Shown in pieces: positions 9,535-18,906 of a stretch of 64,000 nucleotides of DNA (positions are counted from its first letter, which is position 1; every line of letters begins with the position of its first letter). Both the position numbers and the translations under genes were made by a program. The stretch is from Streptomyces viridochromogenes (GTDB taxonomy: Bacteria > Actinomycetota > Actinomycetes > Streptomycetales > Streptomycetaceae), in contig NZ_LGUR01000208.1 of the NCBI RefSeq assembly GCF_001270495.1, positions 1 through 64,000 of the forward strand, in the 5' to 3' direction. Under the pieces are notes generated by a model. That model saw only the letters and a list, made by a program, of their open reading frames with translations. It was not told where the DNA came from and did no database searches.

Positions 9535-11679
9535 CTACTCCGCTACAGGTAGCCGCGCCCCGTCCCGCAGGAACAGCGGGATGCGGTCCAGCGGGGCGTC
9601 GACCGTCACGGTCGTACCGCCCTCGTACGTCTCCCCGGTCCACGCGTCCGTCCAGCGCGCGCCCGCCGGAAGATACGTCGTCCAGGCCCTGGCACCGGCC
9701 GTGAGGACCGGCGCGACCAGCAGGTCACGGCCGAACAGATAGGCGTCGTCGACCGACCAGGCCGCCTGGTCCTCCGGGAACTCCAGGAACAGCGGCCGCA
9801 TCACCGGCAGCCCCTCCTCGTGGGCCTCGCGCATGACCTCAAGGACGTACGGCTTCAGGCGCTCGCGCAGCCGCAGGTACCGCTCCAGGATCGCGCCGGC
9901 CTCCTCGCCGTACGACCACACCTCGTTGGGACCGCCGGTCATGTCCGGGCCGAGCGGCATGCCCGGGTCGCGGAAGCCGTGCAGGCGCATCAGCGGGGAC
10001 AGGGCACCGAACTGGAACCAGCGGACCATCACCTCGCGGTAGTCCGGGTCGTCCGGGTCGCCGCCGTGGAAGCCGCCGATGTCCGTGTTCCACCAGGGGA
10101 TGCCGGAGAGCGCGGTGTTGAGGCCGGCCGCGATCTGGCGGCGCAGCGTCGGGAAGTCGGTGCCGATGTCGCCCGACCACAGGGCGGCGCCGTAGCGCTG
10201 GCTGCCCGCCCAGGCCGAGCGGTTGAGCGTGACGATCTCCTCCTCACCGGCGGCGCGCAGGCCCTCGTAGAAGGTGCGGGCGTTCTCGGCCGGGTAGCTG
10301 TTGCCGACCTCCAGGCCCGGACCCGTCCAGTAGCGCAGGTTCTCCTGGAAGCCCGGCTTCAGCTCCGGCTCGCAGGCGTCCAGCCAGAAGGCCGTGATGC
10401 CGTACTTGTCGAGGTAGTTCTGCTTGATCTTGGACCACACGAACTCGCGGGCCTCCGGGTTGGTGGCGTCGTAGAACGCCACCTGGACCGTGGAGGCCAC
10501 CTCCTTGTCGGGCCAGTCGGCGTGCGCCATCGGCCCGTACTGGGTGCCGATGAAGTAGCCGCGCTGCTCCATGACCGGGTGGTTCTCGGAGAGCGGGGAG
10601 ACCGACGGCCAGACGGACACGACGAGCTTGATGCCGAGTTCCTCCAGCTCGCGCACCATCGCCGCCGGATCCGGCCACTCCTTCGGGTCGAACTTCCACT
10701 CACCGAGGTGGGTCCAGTGGAAGAAGTCACAGACGATGACGTCGATGGGCAGGCCGCGGCGCTTGTACTCCCGCGCCACCTCAAGGAGTTCGTCCTGCGT
10801 GCGATAGCGCAGCTTGCACTGCCAGAAGCCCGCCGCCCACTCCGGCAGCATCGGCGTACGGCCCGTCACCGCGCTGTAGCGCCGCTGGCCGTCGGCCGGG
10901 CTGCCCGCGGTGATCCAGTAGTCGAGCTGGCGGGCCGAGTCGGCGACCCACCGGGTGCCGTTGTGCGCGAGCTCCACGCGGCCGATCGCCGGGTTGTTCC
11001 ACAGCAGGGTGTAGCCACGGCTGGAGGCCAGTACCGGGATGCCCACCTCGGCGTTGCGCTGGACCAGGTCGAGGACCAGGCCCTTCTGGTCGAACCGCCC
11101 GTGCTGGTGCTGGCCGAGGCCGTACAGCTGCTCGTCCTCGTAGGCGGCGAAGCGCTGCTCCAGGCGGTGGTAGCCGTTGCCGACGGCCGTGTACAGGCGC
11201 GAGCCCGGCCACCAGAAGTGGGCGCGCTCCTCGGCGAGCACCTCCTCGCCGTCCTCGGTGCGCAGGAACCGGATCAGGCCCTCGGCGTCGACCTCGACGG
11301 TCAGCGCACCGACGATGAGCACGCCCAGCCCGTCCTCGATCTTGACGGTCGACTCGGTCGCCGGGGCGGACTCAAGGAGCGCGCCGGGCAGCCCGTCCAG
11401 GACGGGACCGCCGAGCCGGGCACGGACCCGCACCGCGTCCGGACCCCACGGCTCGACCCGTACGGTCTCCTGACGGCCGCTCCACTCCAGCGCGCCGTCC
11501 CGCTCGCGGAACGTGCCGACCGTCGGGGAGGACTGCGCGAGGCTGACCGTGCCGGGCTGTGGCTGGGTTTCGGCAGGCTGCCGTGTCTTCCCGGGGGACG
11601 ACCCCCGGGCCCCCGGCAGAGACGCAGGTCCGCCGGGCTGACTGGCGCGAGCATTGCTGGGCAAGCCTGAGTGATTCAC
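9535..11679 (-). CDS. GH31 alpha-xylosidase
   Basis: Probable cytoplasmic alpha-xylosidase of 714 residues that removes non-reducing-end xylose from xyloglucan oligosaccharides. GTG at 11679 is chosen because caggag precedes it at proper spacing; a longer frame to 11745 lacks support. Residues 1-60 are low-complexity and partly encoded by a GC palindrome. The GH31 domain then shows YGLGQHQHGRF, the nucleophile Asp in FWLDACEPE and the acid/base Asp in LWSGDIGTDF, closest to YicI-type alpha-xylosidases. It is transcribed away from the other hydrolases, in line with the LacI gene upstream. Alpha-glucosidase activity is an alternative, but the locus argues for xylosidase. Confidence 0.88.
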   Translation of the reverse strand: MNHSGLPSNARASQPGGPASLPGARGSSPGKTRQPAETQPQPGTVSLAQSSPTVGTFRERDGALEWSGRQETVRVEPWGPDAVRVRARLGGPVLDGLPGALLESAPATESTVKIEDGLGVLIVGALTVEVDAEGLIRFLRTEDGEEVLAEERAHFWWPGSRLYTAVGNGYHRLEQRFAAYEDEQLYGLGQHQHGRFDQKGLVLDLVQRNAEVGIPVLASSRGYTLLWNNPAIGRVELAHNGTRWVADSARQLDYWITAGSPADGQRRYSAVTGRTPMLPEWAAGFWQCKLRYRTQDELLEVAREYKRRGLPIDVIVCDFFHWTHLGEWKFDPKEWPDPAAMVRELEELGIKLVVSVWPSVSPLSENHPVMEQRGYFIGTQYGPMAHADWPDKEVASTVQVAFYDATNPEAREFVWSKIKQNYLDKYGITAFWLDACEPELKPGFQENLRYWTGPGLEVGNSYPAENARTFYEGLRAAGEEEIVTLNRSAWAGSQRYGAALWSGDIGTDFPTLRRQIAAGLNTALSGIPWWNTDIGGFHGGDPDDPDYREVMVRWFQFGALSPLMRLHGFRDPGMPLGPDMTGGPNEVWSYGEEAGAILERYLRLRERLKPYVLEVMREAHEEGLPVMRPLFLEFPEDQAAWSVDDAYLFGRDLLVAPVLTAGARAWTTYLPAGARWTDAWTGETYEGGTTVTVDAPLDRIPLFLRDGARLPVAE

Positions 11680-11772
11680 GGGGGCGCTCCTGACGACGGC
11701 AGCGGGGGCAGACGGGTGAAGACATGGGGGTGCCTGGGAGGGCACGGTGAGCGAGGGGGGAGGGAGAGGGGC

Positions 11773-12789
11773 TCAGTGGGCGGCGGACGGCGCCGGGCCC
11801 GTGCTCGCCCGGATCGTCAACTCGGGGGCGATTAGCACGACTTCGTCGCTCCCGCGCCCCTCCAGCTTGGCGACCAGCTGCTCCACCGCATGCCGGCCCA
11901 TCTCCTGTGCGGGAATGGAGACCGACGTCAGCCGCACCGAGGCCTGGACGGCGACCTGGTCGGGGCAGACGCCGACCACCGACACGTCCTCGGGCACGGC
12001 ACGGCCCTGCTGACGCAGCAGGGCGAGCAGCGGCTCGACCGCCGACTCGTTCTGCACGACGAACCCCGTGGTCGCCGGGCGCTCGTCGAGGATCCGGGCG
12101 AGCGTGACGGCCATCGCGTCGTACCCGCCCTCACAAGGCCGGTGCAGCAGCCGCATCCCCAGCTCCTGGGAACGAAGGCGCAGCCCGTCGAGCGTGCGCT
12201 CGGCGAAACCGGTGTGCCGCTCGTAGACGGCCGGGGCCTCGCCTATGACAGCGATGTCCCGGTGCCCCAGCATCGCCAGATGCTCCACACACAGCGCGCC
12301 GGTCGCCTTGAAGTCGAGGTCGACGCAGGTCAGCCCGGTCGTGTCGGCGGGCAGCCCGATGAGCACGGACGGCTGGTCGGTGCCGCGCAGCAGCGGCAGC
12401 CGCTCGTCGTCCAGCTGGACGTCCATCAGGATCATCGCGTCGGCCAGCCCGCTGCCGGTGACCCGGCGTACGGCGTCGGGGCCCTCCTCGCCGGTCAGCA
12501 GCAGGACGTCGTATCCGTGCGTACGGGCCGTCGTCGCCACCGCGATGGCGATCTCCATCATCACCGGCACATACATGTCGGTGCGCAGCGGGATCATCAG
12601 CGCGATGATGTTCGACCTGCTGCTGGCCAGGGCGCGGGCCCCCGCGTTCGGGTGGTAGCCGAGTTCGCGGATGCTCTGCTCGACCCGCGTCCGGGTGGTC
12701 GCGGAGATGGACCGCTTGCCGCTGAGGACATAGCTCACCGTGCTCGCCGAGACTCCGGCGTGCTGGGCGACCTCGGCAAGGGTGACCAT
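11773..12789 (-). CDS. LacI-family transcriptional regulator
   Basis: Predicted repressor of 338 residues. MVTLAEV at 12789 is taken as the start rather than 12801, since family members begin just before the helix-turn-helix (TLAEVAQHAGVSASTVSYVL). The hinge (LGYHPNAGARALAS) and a periplasmic-binding-like sugar-sensing domain follow, so the length is normal. It is divergent from GH12b, and two palindromes with the LacI core GAAGCGCTTC lie just upstream of its start. Self-regulation and control of GH12b are therefore likely; control of the rest of the locus and a xyloglucan-derived inducer are inferences. Confidence 0.9.
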   Translation of the reverse strand: MVTLAEVAQHAGVSASTVSYVLSGKRSISATTRTRVEQSIRELGYHPNAGARALASSRSNIIALMIPLRTDMYVPVMMEIAIAVATTARTHGYDVLLLTGEEGPDAVRRVTGSGLADAMILMDVQLDDERLPLLRGTDQPSVLIGLPADTTGLTCVDLDFKATGALCVEHLAMLGHRDIAVIGEAPAVYERHTGFAERTLDGLRLRSQELGMRLLHRPCEGGYDAMAVTLARILDERPATTGFVVQNESAVEPLLALLRQQGRAVPEDVSVVGVCPDQVAVQASVRLTSVSIPAQEMGRHAVEQLVAKLEGRGSDEVVLIAPELTIRASTGPAPSAAH

Positions 12790-12808
12790 CCAGCTCTCCA
12801 AGCTTTGT

Positions 12809-12818
12809 GAAGCGCTTC
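12809..12818. promoter_or_regulatory. LacI-type operator, proximal half of a pair
   Basis: Perfect 10-bp palindrome GAAGCGCTTC, in the context gtgaagcgcttcgacag, 20 bases upstream of the repressor start. Its centre is about 91 bp from that of the second operator at 12896-12913, a distance that would allow looping. Confidence 0.75.
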
Positions 12819-12895
12819 GACAGTGCGCGCTACGTACAGGGGCGGGTGTGAGGGTGGTTCGACACTAGCTCTGGCGCGCGTGGGTGTCCATAGGT

Positions 12896-12913
12896 TGTCG
12901 AAGCGCTTCGACA
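12896..12913. promoter_or_regulatory. LacI-type operator, 18-bp perfect palindrome
   Basis: TGTCGAAGCGCTTCGACA is fully symmetric and contains the central CG pair typical of LacI/GalR operators. It lies about 105 bases upstream of the GH12b start in the divergent promoter region, where bound repressor could block either direction. Confidence 0.85.
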
Positions 12914-13018
12914 GCTTTTCTCGGTACGAGACTGTCGGCGCCGTGGGGGGGGCAACCTCCCGGCGGGTCGGCGGCCACTGAGAGGTCGTACAGGAACCGT
13001 CCCCCGGAAGGACCCCCC

Positions 13019-13828
13019 ATGCAACACCGCCGACCGCGCCTGTCCAAGCAGCGGAAGACCCTGCTCGCCTCCACGGTCGCCCTCGCGGCGGCCGCCGGGG
13101 TCACCGTCGCCCAGGCGGACGAGTCGAGCAAGAAGTGCGCGGCCTTCGACACGATCACGCTCGGCAAGTACTACGTGAACAACAACCTCTGGAACGAGGG
13201 CAAGTTCACCGGCACCCAGTGCGTCTGGGACAACTCCCGGTCGGGCTCGACGATCTCCTGGGGCACGAACTACAGCCTGGCCAACAGCGCCACCGGCAAG
13301 GACTACGACGTCAAGACGTACGCCTCCACCGTCCTCGGCTGGCACTGGGGCTGGAAGGTCGACAAGGCGACCACCGGCCTGCCGATCCGCGTCGGCGACC
13401 GCAAGCCGGTGCGGACGAGCTGGGAGTTCTCGGTCAGCTCCGATCCCGGCACCATGAACGTCGCCTACGACCTCTGGCTGCACACCAAGAGCACCGCGGA
13501 CTGGCAGGACCAGCCCACCGACGAGATCATGATCTGGCTCAACCGCCAGGGCGGCGCCGGCCCGCTCGGCACGAAGTACGCCAGCGTCAGCCTGGGCGGC
13601 GCGATGTGGGACATCTACGAGGGCGACATCGGCTGGAAGGTCCACTCCTTCGTCCGCCGCACCAACACCACCAAGGCCACGCTCAACCTCGACGACTTCA
13701 CCCAGGCACTCGTCCGGCGCAACCTGCTGAGCAACGACAAATACGTCTCCGGCATCGAGTCCGGCACCGAGGTCTTCAAGGGCACGGGCCGCCTGGACAC
13801 CAAGGCGTACTCCGTCGACATCGGCTGA
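13019..13828 (+). CDS. GH12 endoglucanase/xyloglucanase, secreted (copy b)
   Basis: Secreted GH12 enzyme of 269 residues, strongly diverged from the copy at 7316. The ATG has a ggaagga ribosome site. A basic start (HRRPRLSKQRK) and an Ala-rich hydrophobic segment make a Sec signal peptide cleaved near VAQADE. The nucleophile Glu is in DEIMIWLN and the acid/base Glu probably in GTEVFKG. The surrounding SGIESGTEVF segment resembles xyloglucan-specific GH12 enzymes more than copy a does. The gene is driven from the operator-bearing region shared with the LacI gene, so it is probably induced by the locus substrate. Confidence 0.88.
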   Translation: MQHRRPRLSKQRKTLLASTVALAAAAGVTVAQADESSKKCAAFDTITLGKYYVNNNLWNEGKFTGTQCVWDNSRSGSTISWGTNYSLANSATGKDYDVKTYASTVLGWHWGWKVDKATTGLPIRVGDRKPVRTSWEFSVSSDPGTMNVAYDLWLHTKSTADWQDQPTDEIMIWLNRQGGAGPLGTKYASVSLGGAMWDIYEGDIGWKVHSFVRRTNTTKATLNLDDFTQALVRRNLLSNDKYVSGIESGTEVFKGTGRLDTKAYSVDIG

Positions 13829-13938
13829 ACGGATGCGCGCGGGGTGGTGGGGGCGCCCGTTATCGGGTACATACGATCGGGTAGCACCCGTCGGTAACCA
13901 AACGGCCCAAGATCCCGATTCGCGGCGAGGTGAGCCTC

Positions 13939-15873
13939 ATGTCCGCAGGACCCACGAAGCCTACTGTCACTGAGCGTGAGGCACGCCAGGTGGCGGAGGC
14001 GGCCCGGCAGCAGGAATGGCGCAAGCCCAGCTTCGCCAAGGAACTGTTCCTCGGCCGCTTCCGCCTCGACCTCATCCACCCCCACCCGATGCCCACCGAC
14101 GAGGCAGCCCAGCGCGGCGAGCAGTTCCTCGCCAAACTGCGCGACTTCGTCGAGACCAAGGTCGACGGCGCCCTCATCGAGCGCGAGTCCCGCATCCCCG
14201 ACGACGTGATCGACGGGCTCAAGGAACTCGGCGCCTTCGGCATGAAGATCGACACCAAGTACGGCGGGCTCGGCCTCGGCCAGGTCTACTACAACAAGGC
14301 CCTCACCCTGGCCGGCTCGGCGTCGCCCGCGATCGGCGTCCTGCTCTCCGCCCATCAGTCGATCGGCGTACCGCAGCCGCTGAAGCTGTTCGGCACCCCG
14401 GAGCAGAAGGAACGGTTCCTGCCGCGCTGCGCCCGCACCGACATCAGCGCCTTCCTGCTGACCGAGCCCGACGTGGGCTCCGACCCGGCCCGTCTGGCCA
14501 CCTCCGCCGTACCGGACGGGGACGACTACGTCCTCGACGGGGTCAAACTGTGGACGACCAACGGCGTGGTCGCCGACCTGCTCGTCGTCATGGCCCGGGT
14601 GCCGAAGTCCGAGGGCCACAAGGGGGGCATCACGGCCTTCGTCGTGGAGACCAACTCGCCCGGCATCACGGTCGAGAACCGCAACGCCTTCATGGGCCTG
14701 CGCGGCATCGAGAACGGCGTCACCCGCTTCCACCAGGTCCGCGTCCCCGCCGCCAACCGCATCGGCCCCGAGGGCGCCGGCCTGAAGATCGCCCTGACCA
14801 CCCTCAACACCGGGCGGCTCTCGCTTCCCGCCTCCTGCGTAGCCGCCGGCAAGTGGTGCCTGAAGATCGCCCGCGAGTGGTCCGCGGCCCGCGAGCAGTG
14901 GGGCAAGCCGCTCGCCCACCATGAGGCCGTCGGCTCGAAGATCTCCTTCATCGCCGCCACCACCTTCGCCCTGGAGGCCGTCACCGACCTGGCCTCGCAG
15001 ATGGCCGACGAGGACCGCAACGACATCCGCATCGAAGGCGCCCTCGCCAAGCTGTACGCCTCCGAGATGGCCTGGACGATCGCCGACGAACTCGTCCAGA
15101 TCCGCGGCGGCCGAGGCTTCGAGACCGCCGAGTCGCTGCGGGCCCGCGGGGAGCGTCCGGTCGCCGCCGAGCAGGTCCTGCGCGACCTGCGCATCAACCG
15201 CATCTTCGAGGGCTCGACGGAGATCATGCACCTCCTCATCGCCCGCGAGGCCGTCGACGCCCACCTGACCGTCGCAGGTGACCTCATCGACCCGGAGAAG
15301 TCCCTCCAGGACAAGGCGAAGGCGGGCGCGGGCGCCGGTGTCTTCTACGCCAAGTGGCTGCCGAAGCTGGTCGCGGGCCAGGGCCAACTGCCTTACTCGT
15401 ACGGCGAGTTCAAACAGGACGTCGACCTCTCGCCGCACCTGCGCTACGTCGAACGAACGTCCCGCAAGCTCGCCCGTTCCACCTTCTACGCCATGTCCCG
15501 CTGGCAGGGCCGCATGGAGACCAAGCAGGGCTTCCTCGGCCGGGTCGTCGACATCGGCGCCGAGCTGTTCGCCATGAGCGCGGCCTGTGTCCGCGCCGAG
15601 CACCTGCGCGGCCAGGGCGAGCACGGCCGTGAGGCGTACCAGCTCGCCGACGCCTTCTGCCGCCAGTCCCGGCTGCGGATCGAGGAACTCTTCGGCAGGC
15701 TGTGGTCCAACACCGACGAACTCGACCGCAAGGTGGTCAAGGGCGTGATGTCGGGCACGTACGAGTGGCTGGAGCAGGGCATCGTCGACCCCTCGGACGA
15801 CGGCGCCCCGTGGATCGCCGACGCGACACCGGGCCCGAGCGAACGGGAGAACGTGCACCGTCCGATCAGGTGA
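13939..15873 (+). CDS. Acyl-CoA dehydrogenase family protein
   Basis: FAD-dependent acyl-CoA dehydrogenase, probably in fatty-acid beta-oxidation. The 644-residue product has N-terminal helical, middle beta (FLLTEPDVGSDPARL) and C-terminal helical domains. The signature RIFEGSTEIMHLLIAREAV carries the probable catalytic Glu. An extra C-terminal helical domain of about 200 residues makes it longer than the usual 380-400, as in the long actinobacterial FadE-like class. ATG at 13939 is preferred; an in-frame GTG at 13930 is possible. It is monocistronic, with a strong terminator after it. Substrate chain length is unknown. Confidence 0.87.
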   Translation: MSAGPTKPTVTEREARQVAEAARQQEWRKPSFAKELFLGRFRLDLIHPHPMPTDEAAQRGEQFLAKLRDFVETKVDGALIERESRIPDDVIDGLKELGAFGMKIDTKYGGLGLGQVYYNKALTLAGSASPAIGVLLSAHQSIGVPQPLKLFGTPEQKERFLPRCARTDISAFLLTEPDVGSDPARLATSAVPDGDDYVLDGVKLWTTNGVVADLLVVMARVPKSEGHKGGITAFVVETNSPGITVENRNAFMGLRGIENGVTRFHQVRVPAANRIGPEGAGLKIALTTLNTGRLSLPASCVAAGKWCLKIAREWSAAREQWGKPLAHHEAVGSKISFIAATTFALEAVTDLASQMADEDRNDIRIEGALAKLYASEMAWTIADELVQIRGGRGFETAESLRARGERPVAAEQVLRDLRINRIFEGSTEIMHLLIAREAVDAHLTVAGDLIDPEKSLQDKAKAGAGAGVFYAKWLPKLVAGQGQLPYSYGEFKQDVDLSPHLRYVERTSRKLARSTFYAMSRWQGRMETKQGFLGRVVDIGAELFAMSAACVRAEHLRGQGEHGREAYQLADAFCRQSRLRIEELFGRLWSNTDELDRKVVKGVMSGTYEWLEQGIVDPSDDGAPWIADATPGPSERENVHRPIR

Positions 15874-15891
15874 CGGACGGCCAGAGAGCCC

Positions 15892-15935
15892 TGAGGGGTC
15901 ACCGCCCGCCGGTCACAGCCTGCGGTGACCCCTCA
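15892..15935 (+). terminator. Terminator after acyl-CoA dehydrogenase
   Basis: A 14-bp perfect stem (tgaggggtcaccgc with its complement) around a 16-base loop, 19 bases after the stop. It separates the gene from dxr. Confidence 0.8.
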
Positions 15936-16002
15936 CCATCCTGTTACCCGCCGATGGGGACGCCCTGTCCTCCCTGACAGTCCTTACGGCCACAATGGGG
16001 GA

Positions 16003-17436
16003 ATGAGCGACAGTCCAGCCCCCCGAGGGCGCGGGGCGGAAGCCCCGTCTGCCCTGCGACGCCATGCACGCACTCTCGCCGCACCGGGCGCTGACCCAAG
16101 TACATCCAGTACGTGGGCCAACGCCCGGCGCAGCGACAGCACGCACCTGACGCCGCAGGGCCCGCCCTCCGGGCGGACGACGGGGCTCCCGCCCCGCGCC
16201 CTCGCCGACCCCCACCTGGTCTACGACCCCGTAGCGGGCGACGGCCCGAAGGACGTGGTGATCCTCGGCTCCACCGGCTCGATCGGCACCCAGGCCATCG
16301 ATCTCGTGCTGCGCAACCCCGACCGGTTCCGGGTCACCGCCCTGTCCGCCAACGGCGGCCGGGTCGCCCTCCTCGCCGAGCAGGCGTACCGGCTGAAGGC
16401 ACGGACCGTCGCGGTCGCCCGAGAGGACGTCGTACCGGCCCTGCGCGAGGCACTCGCCGCCCAGTACGGCACGGGGGAGCCGCTCCCCGAGATCCTCGCC
16501 GGCCCCGAGGCGGCCACCCAGGTCGCCGCCTCCGACTGCCACACCGTCCTCAACGGCATCACCGGCTCGATCGGACTCGCGCCCACCCTCGCCGCCCTGG
16601 AGGCGGGCCGCACCCTCGCGCTCGCCAACAAGGAGTCCCTGATCGTCGGCGGCCCGCTGGTCAAGGCCCTCGCCAAGCCCGGACAGATCATCCCGGTCGA
16701 CTCCGAGCACGCCGCCCTGTTCCAGGCCCTGGCGTCCGGCACGCGCGCGGACGTACGCAAGCTCGTGGTGACCGCCTCCGGCGGCCCCTTCCGCGGCCGC
16801 ACGAAGGCCGAGCTGGCGAACGTCACGGTCGAGGACGCCCTCGCCCACCCCACCTGGGCGATGGGCCCGGTCATCACGATCAACTCCGCGACCCTGGTCA
16901 ACAAGGGCCTGGAGGTCATCGAGGCGCACCTGCTCTACGACATTTCCTTCGACCGCATTGAGGTGGTCGTGCATCCCCAGTCGTATGTCCACTCGATGGT
17001 TGAGTTCACGGACGGATCCACGATCGCCCAGGCGACGCCCCCCGACATGCGCGGGCCGATCGCCATCGGCCTCGGCTGGCCGGAGCGCGTCCCCGACGCC
17101 GCCCCCACCTTCGACTGGAGCAAGGCGTCGACCTGGGAGTTCTTCCCGCTCGACAACGACGCGTTCCCGTCGGTCAACCTGGCGCGCCACGTCGGAGAGC
17201 TCGCGGGCACGGCACCCGCGGTGTTCAATGCGGCCAACGAGGAGTGCGTGGAGGCATTCCGGGCCGGCGCGCTGCCGTTCAACGGGATCATGGACACCGT
17301 GACCCGGGTGGTGGAGGAGCACGGCACCCCGCCGACGGGAACTTCCCTGACGGTTGCGGACGTCCTCGAAGCGGAGACCTGGGCCCGCAGACGGGCACAG
17401 GAACTGGCAGCACACACGGCGGAGGCCCGTGCATGA
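16003..17436 (+). CDS. dxr: 1-deoxy-D-xylulose-5-phosphate reductoisomerase
   Basis: Makes 2-C-methyl-D-erythritol 4-phosphate, the committed step of the MEP isoprenoid pathway. The NADPH-binding motif is [13 protein letters not shown]. Other family blocks are [31 protein letters not shown] and [12 protein letters not shown]. From the ATG at 16003 the product is 477 residues, about 60 longer than expected, because a palindromic element (16024-16204) occupies codons 8-67. A later start at the tandem GTGs 16255/16258 would give a core like E. coli Dxr, but with a poorly spaced ribosome site. Its stop overlaps the rseP start (ATGA). Confidence 0.92.
   Translation: MSDSPAPRGRGAEAPSALRRHARTLAAPGADPSTSSTWANARRSDSTHLTPQGPPSGRTTGLPPRALADPHLVYDPVAGDGPKDVVILGSTGSIGTQAIDLVLRNPDRFRVTALSANGGRVALLAEQAYRLKARTVAVAREDVVPALREALAAQYGTGEPLPEILAGPEAATQVAASDCHTVLNGITGSIGLAPTLAALEAGRTLALANKESLIVGGPLVKALAKPGQIIPVDSEHAALFQALASGTRADVRKLVVTASGGPFRGRTKAELANVTVEDALAHPTWAMGPVITINSATLVNKGLEVIEAHLLYDISFDRIEVVVHPQSYVHSMVEFTDGSTIAQATPPDMRGPIAIGLGWPERVPDAAPTFDWSKASTWEFFPLDNDAFPSVNLARHVGELAGTAPAVFNAANEECVEAFRAGALPFNGIMDTVTRVVEEHGTPPTGTSLTVADVLEAETWARRRAQELAAHTAEARA
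16024..16204. repeat. Imperfect 181-bp palindromic (MITE-like) element at the dxr 5' end
   Basis: The 26-base outer arms 16024-16049 and 16179-16204 are inverted repeats with one mismatch (cgagggcgcggggcgg against its complement ccgccccgcgccctcg). Inside, ccctgcg at 16052 pairs with cgcaggg at 16153. The arm cgcaccgggcgctgacccaa pairs imperfectly with 16109-16131 around a small loop, atcca, at 16104-16108. A further mini-hairpin (cgccctccgggcg) lies in the right arm. The element is open in the dxr frame. No transposase and no clear target duplication are seen. Confidence 0.75.
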
Positions 17437-18737
17437 CGACCCTGATGTTCATCCTCGGCATAGTGCTGTTCGCGGTCGGGCTGCTCTTCTCGATCGCATG
17501 GCACGAGCTGGGCCACCTGTCCACGGCCAAGCTGTTCGGTATCCGCGTGCCGCAGTACATGGTCGGCTTCGGCCCGACCCTCTGGTCGCGGAAGAGGGGC
17601 GACACCGAGTACGGCGTCAAGGCGATCCCGTTCGGCGGCTACATCCGCATGATCGGCATGTTCCCGCCCGGCCCCGACGGCCGCCTCGAAGCCCGCTCGA
17701 CCTCACCCTGGCGCGGCATGATCGAGGACGCCCGCTCGGCCGCGTTCGAGGAGCTCAAGCCGGGTGACGAGACCCGCCTCTTCTACACGCGCAAGCCGTG
17801 GAAGCGGGTCATCGTGATGTTCGCGGGCCCCTTCATGAACCTCGTCCTCGCGGTGGGCCTCTTCCTCACCGTGCTGATGGGCTTCGGCATCCAGCAGCAG
17901 ACCACCACCGTCAGCTCGGTCTCCCAGTGCGTGATCGCACAGACGGAGAAGCGCGAGGACTGCAAGGCGTCCGACGACAGGTCCCCGGCCGCGGCCGCCG
18001 GCATGAAGGCCGGCGACAGGATCGTCTCCTTCGGCGGGGTGCGGACCGAGGACTGGAACACCCTCTCCGACCTCATCCGCGACAGCGCCGGCAAGGACGT
18101 GCCGATCGTCGTCGACCGCAAGGGCGAGGAACTGACCCTGCACGCGAAGATCGCCACCAACTGGGTCGTGAAGAAGGACGCCGGCGGGTCGTACGTCAAG
18201 GACGACTACGTCCAGGCCGGCTTCCTCGGCTTCAGCGCCGCCACCGGCGTCGTCAAGCAGGACTTCGGCGACTCGGTGTCCTGGATGACCGACCGGGTCG
18301 GCGAGGCCGTCGACTCCCTCGTGGCCCTGCCCTCCAAGATCCCCGCGCTGTGGGACGCGGCCTTCGGCGACGGCCCGCGCGAGGCGGACTCCCCGATGGG
18401 CATCGTCGGCGCGGCGAGGGTGAGCGGCGAGATCGCGACCCTGGACATCCCGGCGTCCCAGCAGCTGGCGACGTTCGTCTTCCTCCTGGCCGGCTTCAAC
18501 CTGTCCCTGTTCCTCTTCAACATGCTGCCGCTGCTGCCGCTCGACGGCGGCCATATCGCGGGCGCCCTGTGGGAGTCGCTGCGCCGCAACACGGCGAAGG
18601 TGCTGCGCCGCCCGGACCCGGGTCCGTTCGATGTGGCGAAGCTGATGCCGGTGGCGTACGTGGTGGCAGGGATCTTCGTCTGCTTCACGCTTCTCGTGCT
18701 GGTGGCGGACGTCGTTAACCCGGTCAGAATCTCCTAG
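17433..18737 (+). CDS. rseP: RseP-type site-2 (M50) membrane metalloprotease
   Basis: Zinc intramembrane protease of 434 residues that cuts membrane proteins such as anti-sigma factors. The HExxH zinc site is in [11 protein letters not shown] within the first membrane span. A PDZ domain lies in the middle ([16 protein letters not shown]). The third zinc ligand is in the C-terminal [12 protein letters not shown] motif, followed by a last span. It overlaps the dxr stop by four bases. The dxr-rseP-ispG order is conserved in actinobacteria (Rip1 region of Mycobacterium). The substrate here is unknown. Confidence 0.93.
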   Translation: MTTLMFILGIVLFAVGLLFSIAWHELGHLSTAKLFGIRVPQYMVGFGPTLWSRKRGDTEYGVKAIPFGGYIRMIGMFPPGPDGRLEARSTSPWRGMIEDARSAAFEELKPGDETRLFYTRKPWKRVIVMFAGPFMNLVLAVGLFLTVLMGFGIQQQTTTVSSVSQCVIAQTEKREDCKASDDRSPAAAAGMKAGDRIVSFGGVRTEDWNTLSDLIRDSAGKDVPIVVDRKGEELTLHAKIATNWVVKKDAGGSYVKDDYVQAGFLGFSAATGVVKQDFGDSVSWMTDRVGEAVDSLVALPSKIPALWDAAFGDGPREADSPMGIVGAARVSGEIATLDIPASQQLATFVFLLAGFNLSLFLFNMLPLLPLDGGHIAGALWESLRRNTAKVLRRPDPGPFDVAKLMPVAYVVAGIFVCFTLLVLVADVVNPVRIS

Positions 18738-18754
18738 TCATACGGAGTTCGAGG

Positions 18755-18781
18755 CGGCCCGGGATCATCTGTCCCGGGCCG
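18755..18781 (+). terminator. Terminator between rseP and ispG
   Basis: A 10-bp perfect stem (cggcccggga with its complement) around a 7-base loop, followed by tctt. It implies that ispG has its own promoter in the remaining 125 bases, where no clear -10/-35 pair could be fixed. Confidence 0.7.
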
Positions 18782-18906
18782 TCTTCCATTGAGTGGGTTT
18801 ACGGGCCGTGATGTGCTGGGGTGAGCCCGGGTGCCGTAATCTCGAAGTCTGGAGCCCGCCGCTGACGGGACCGGACCTTGATCCACGACTTGGGGTTGCA
18901 CAGCAC

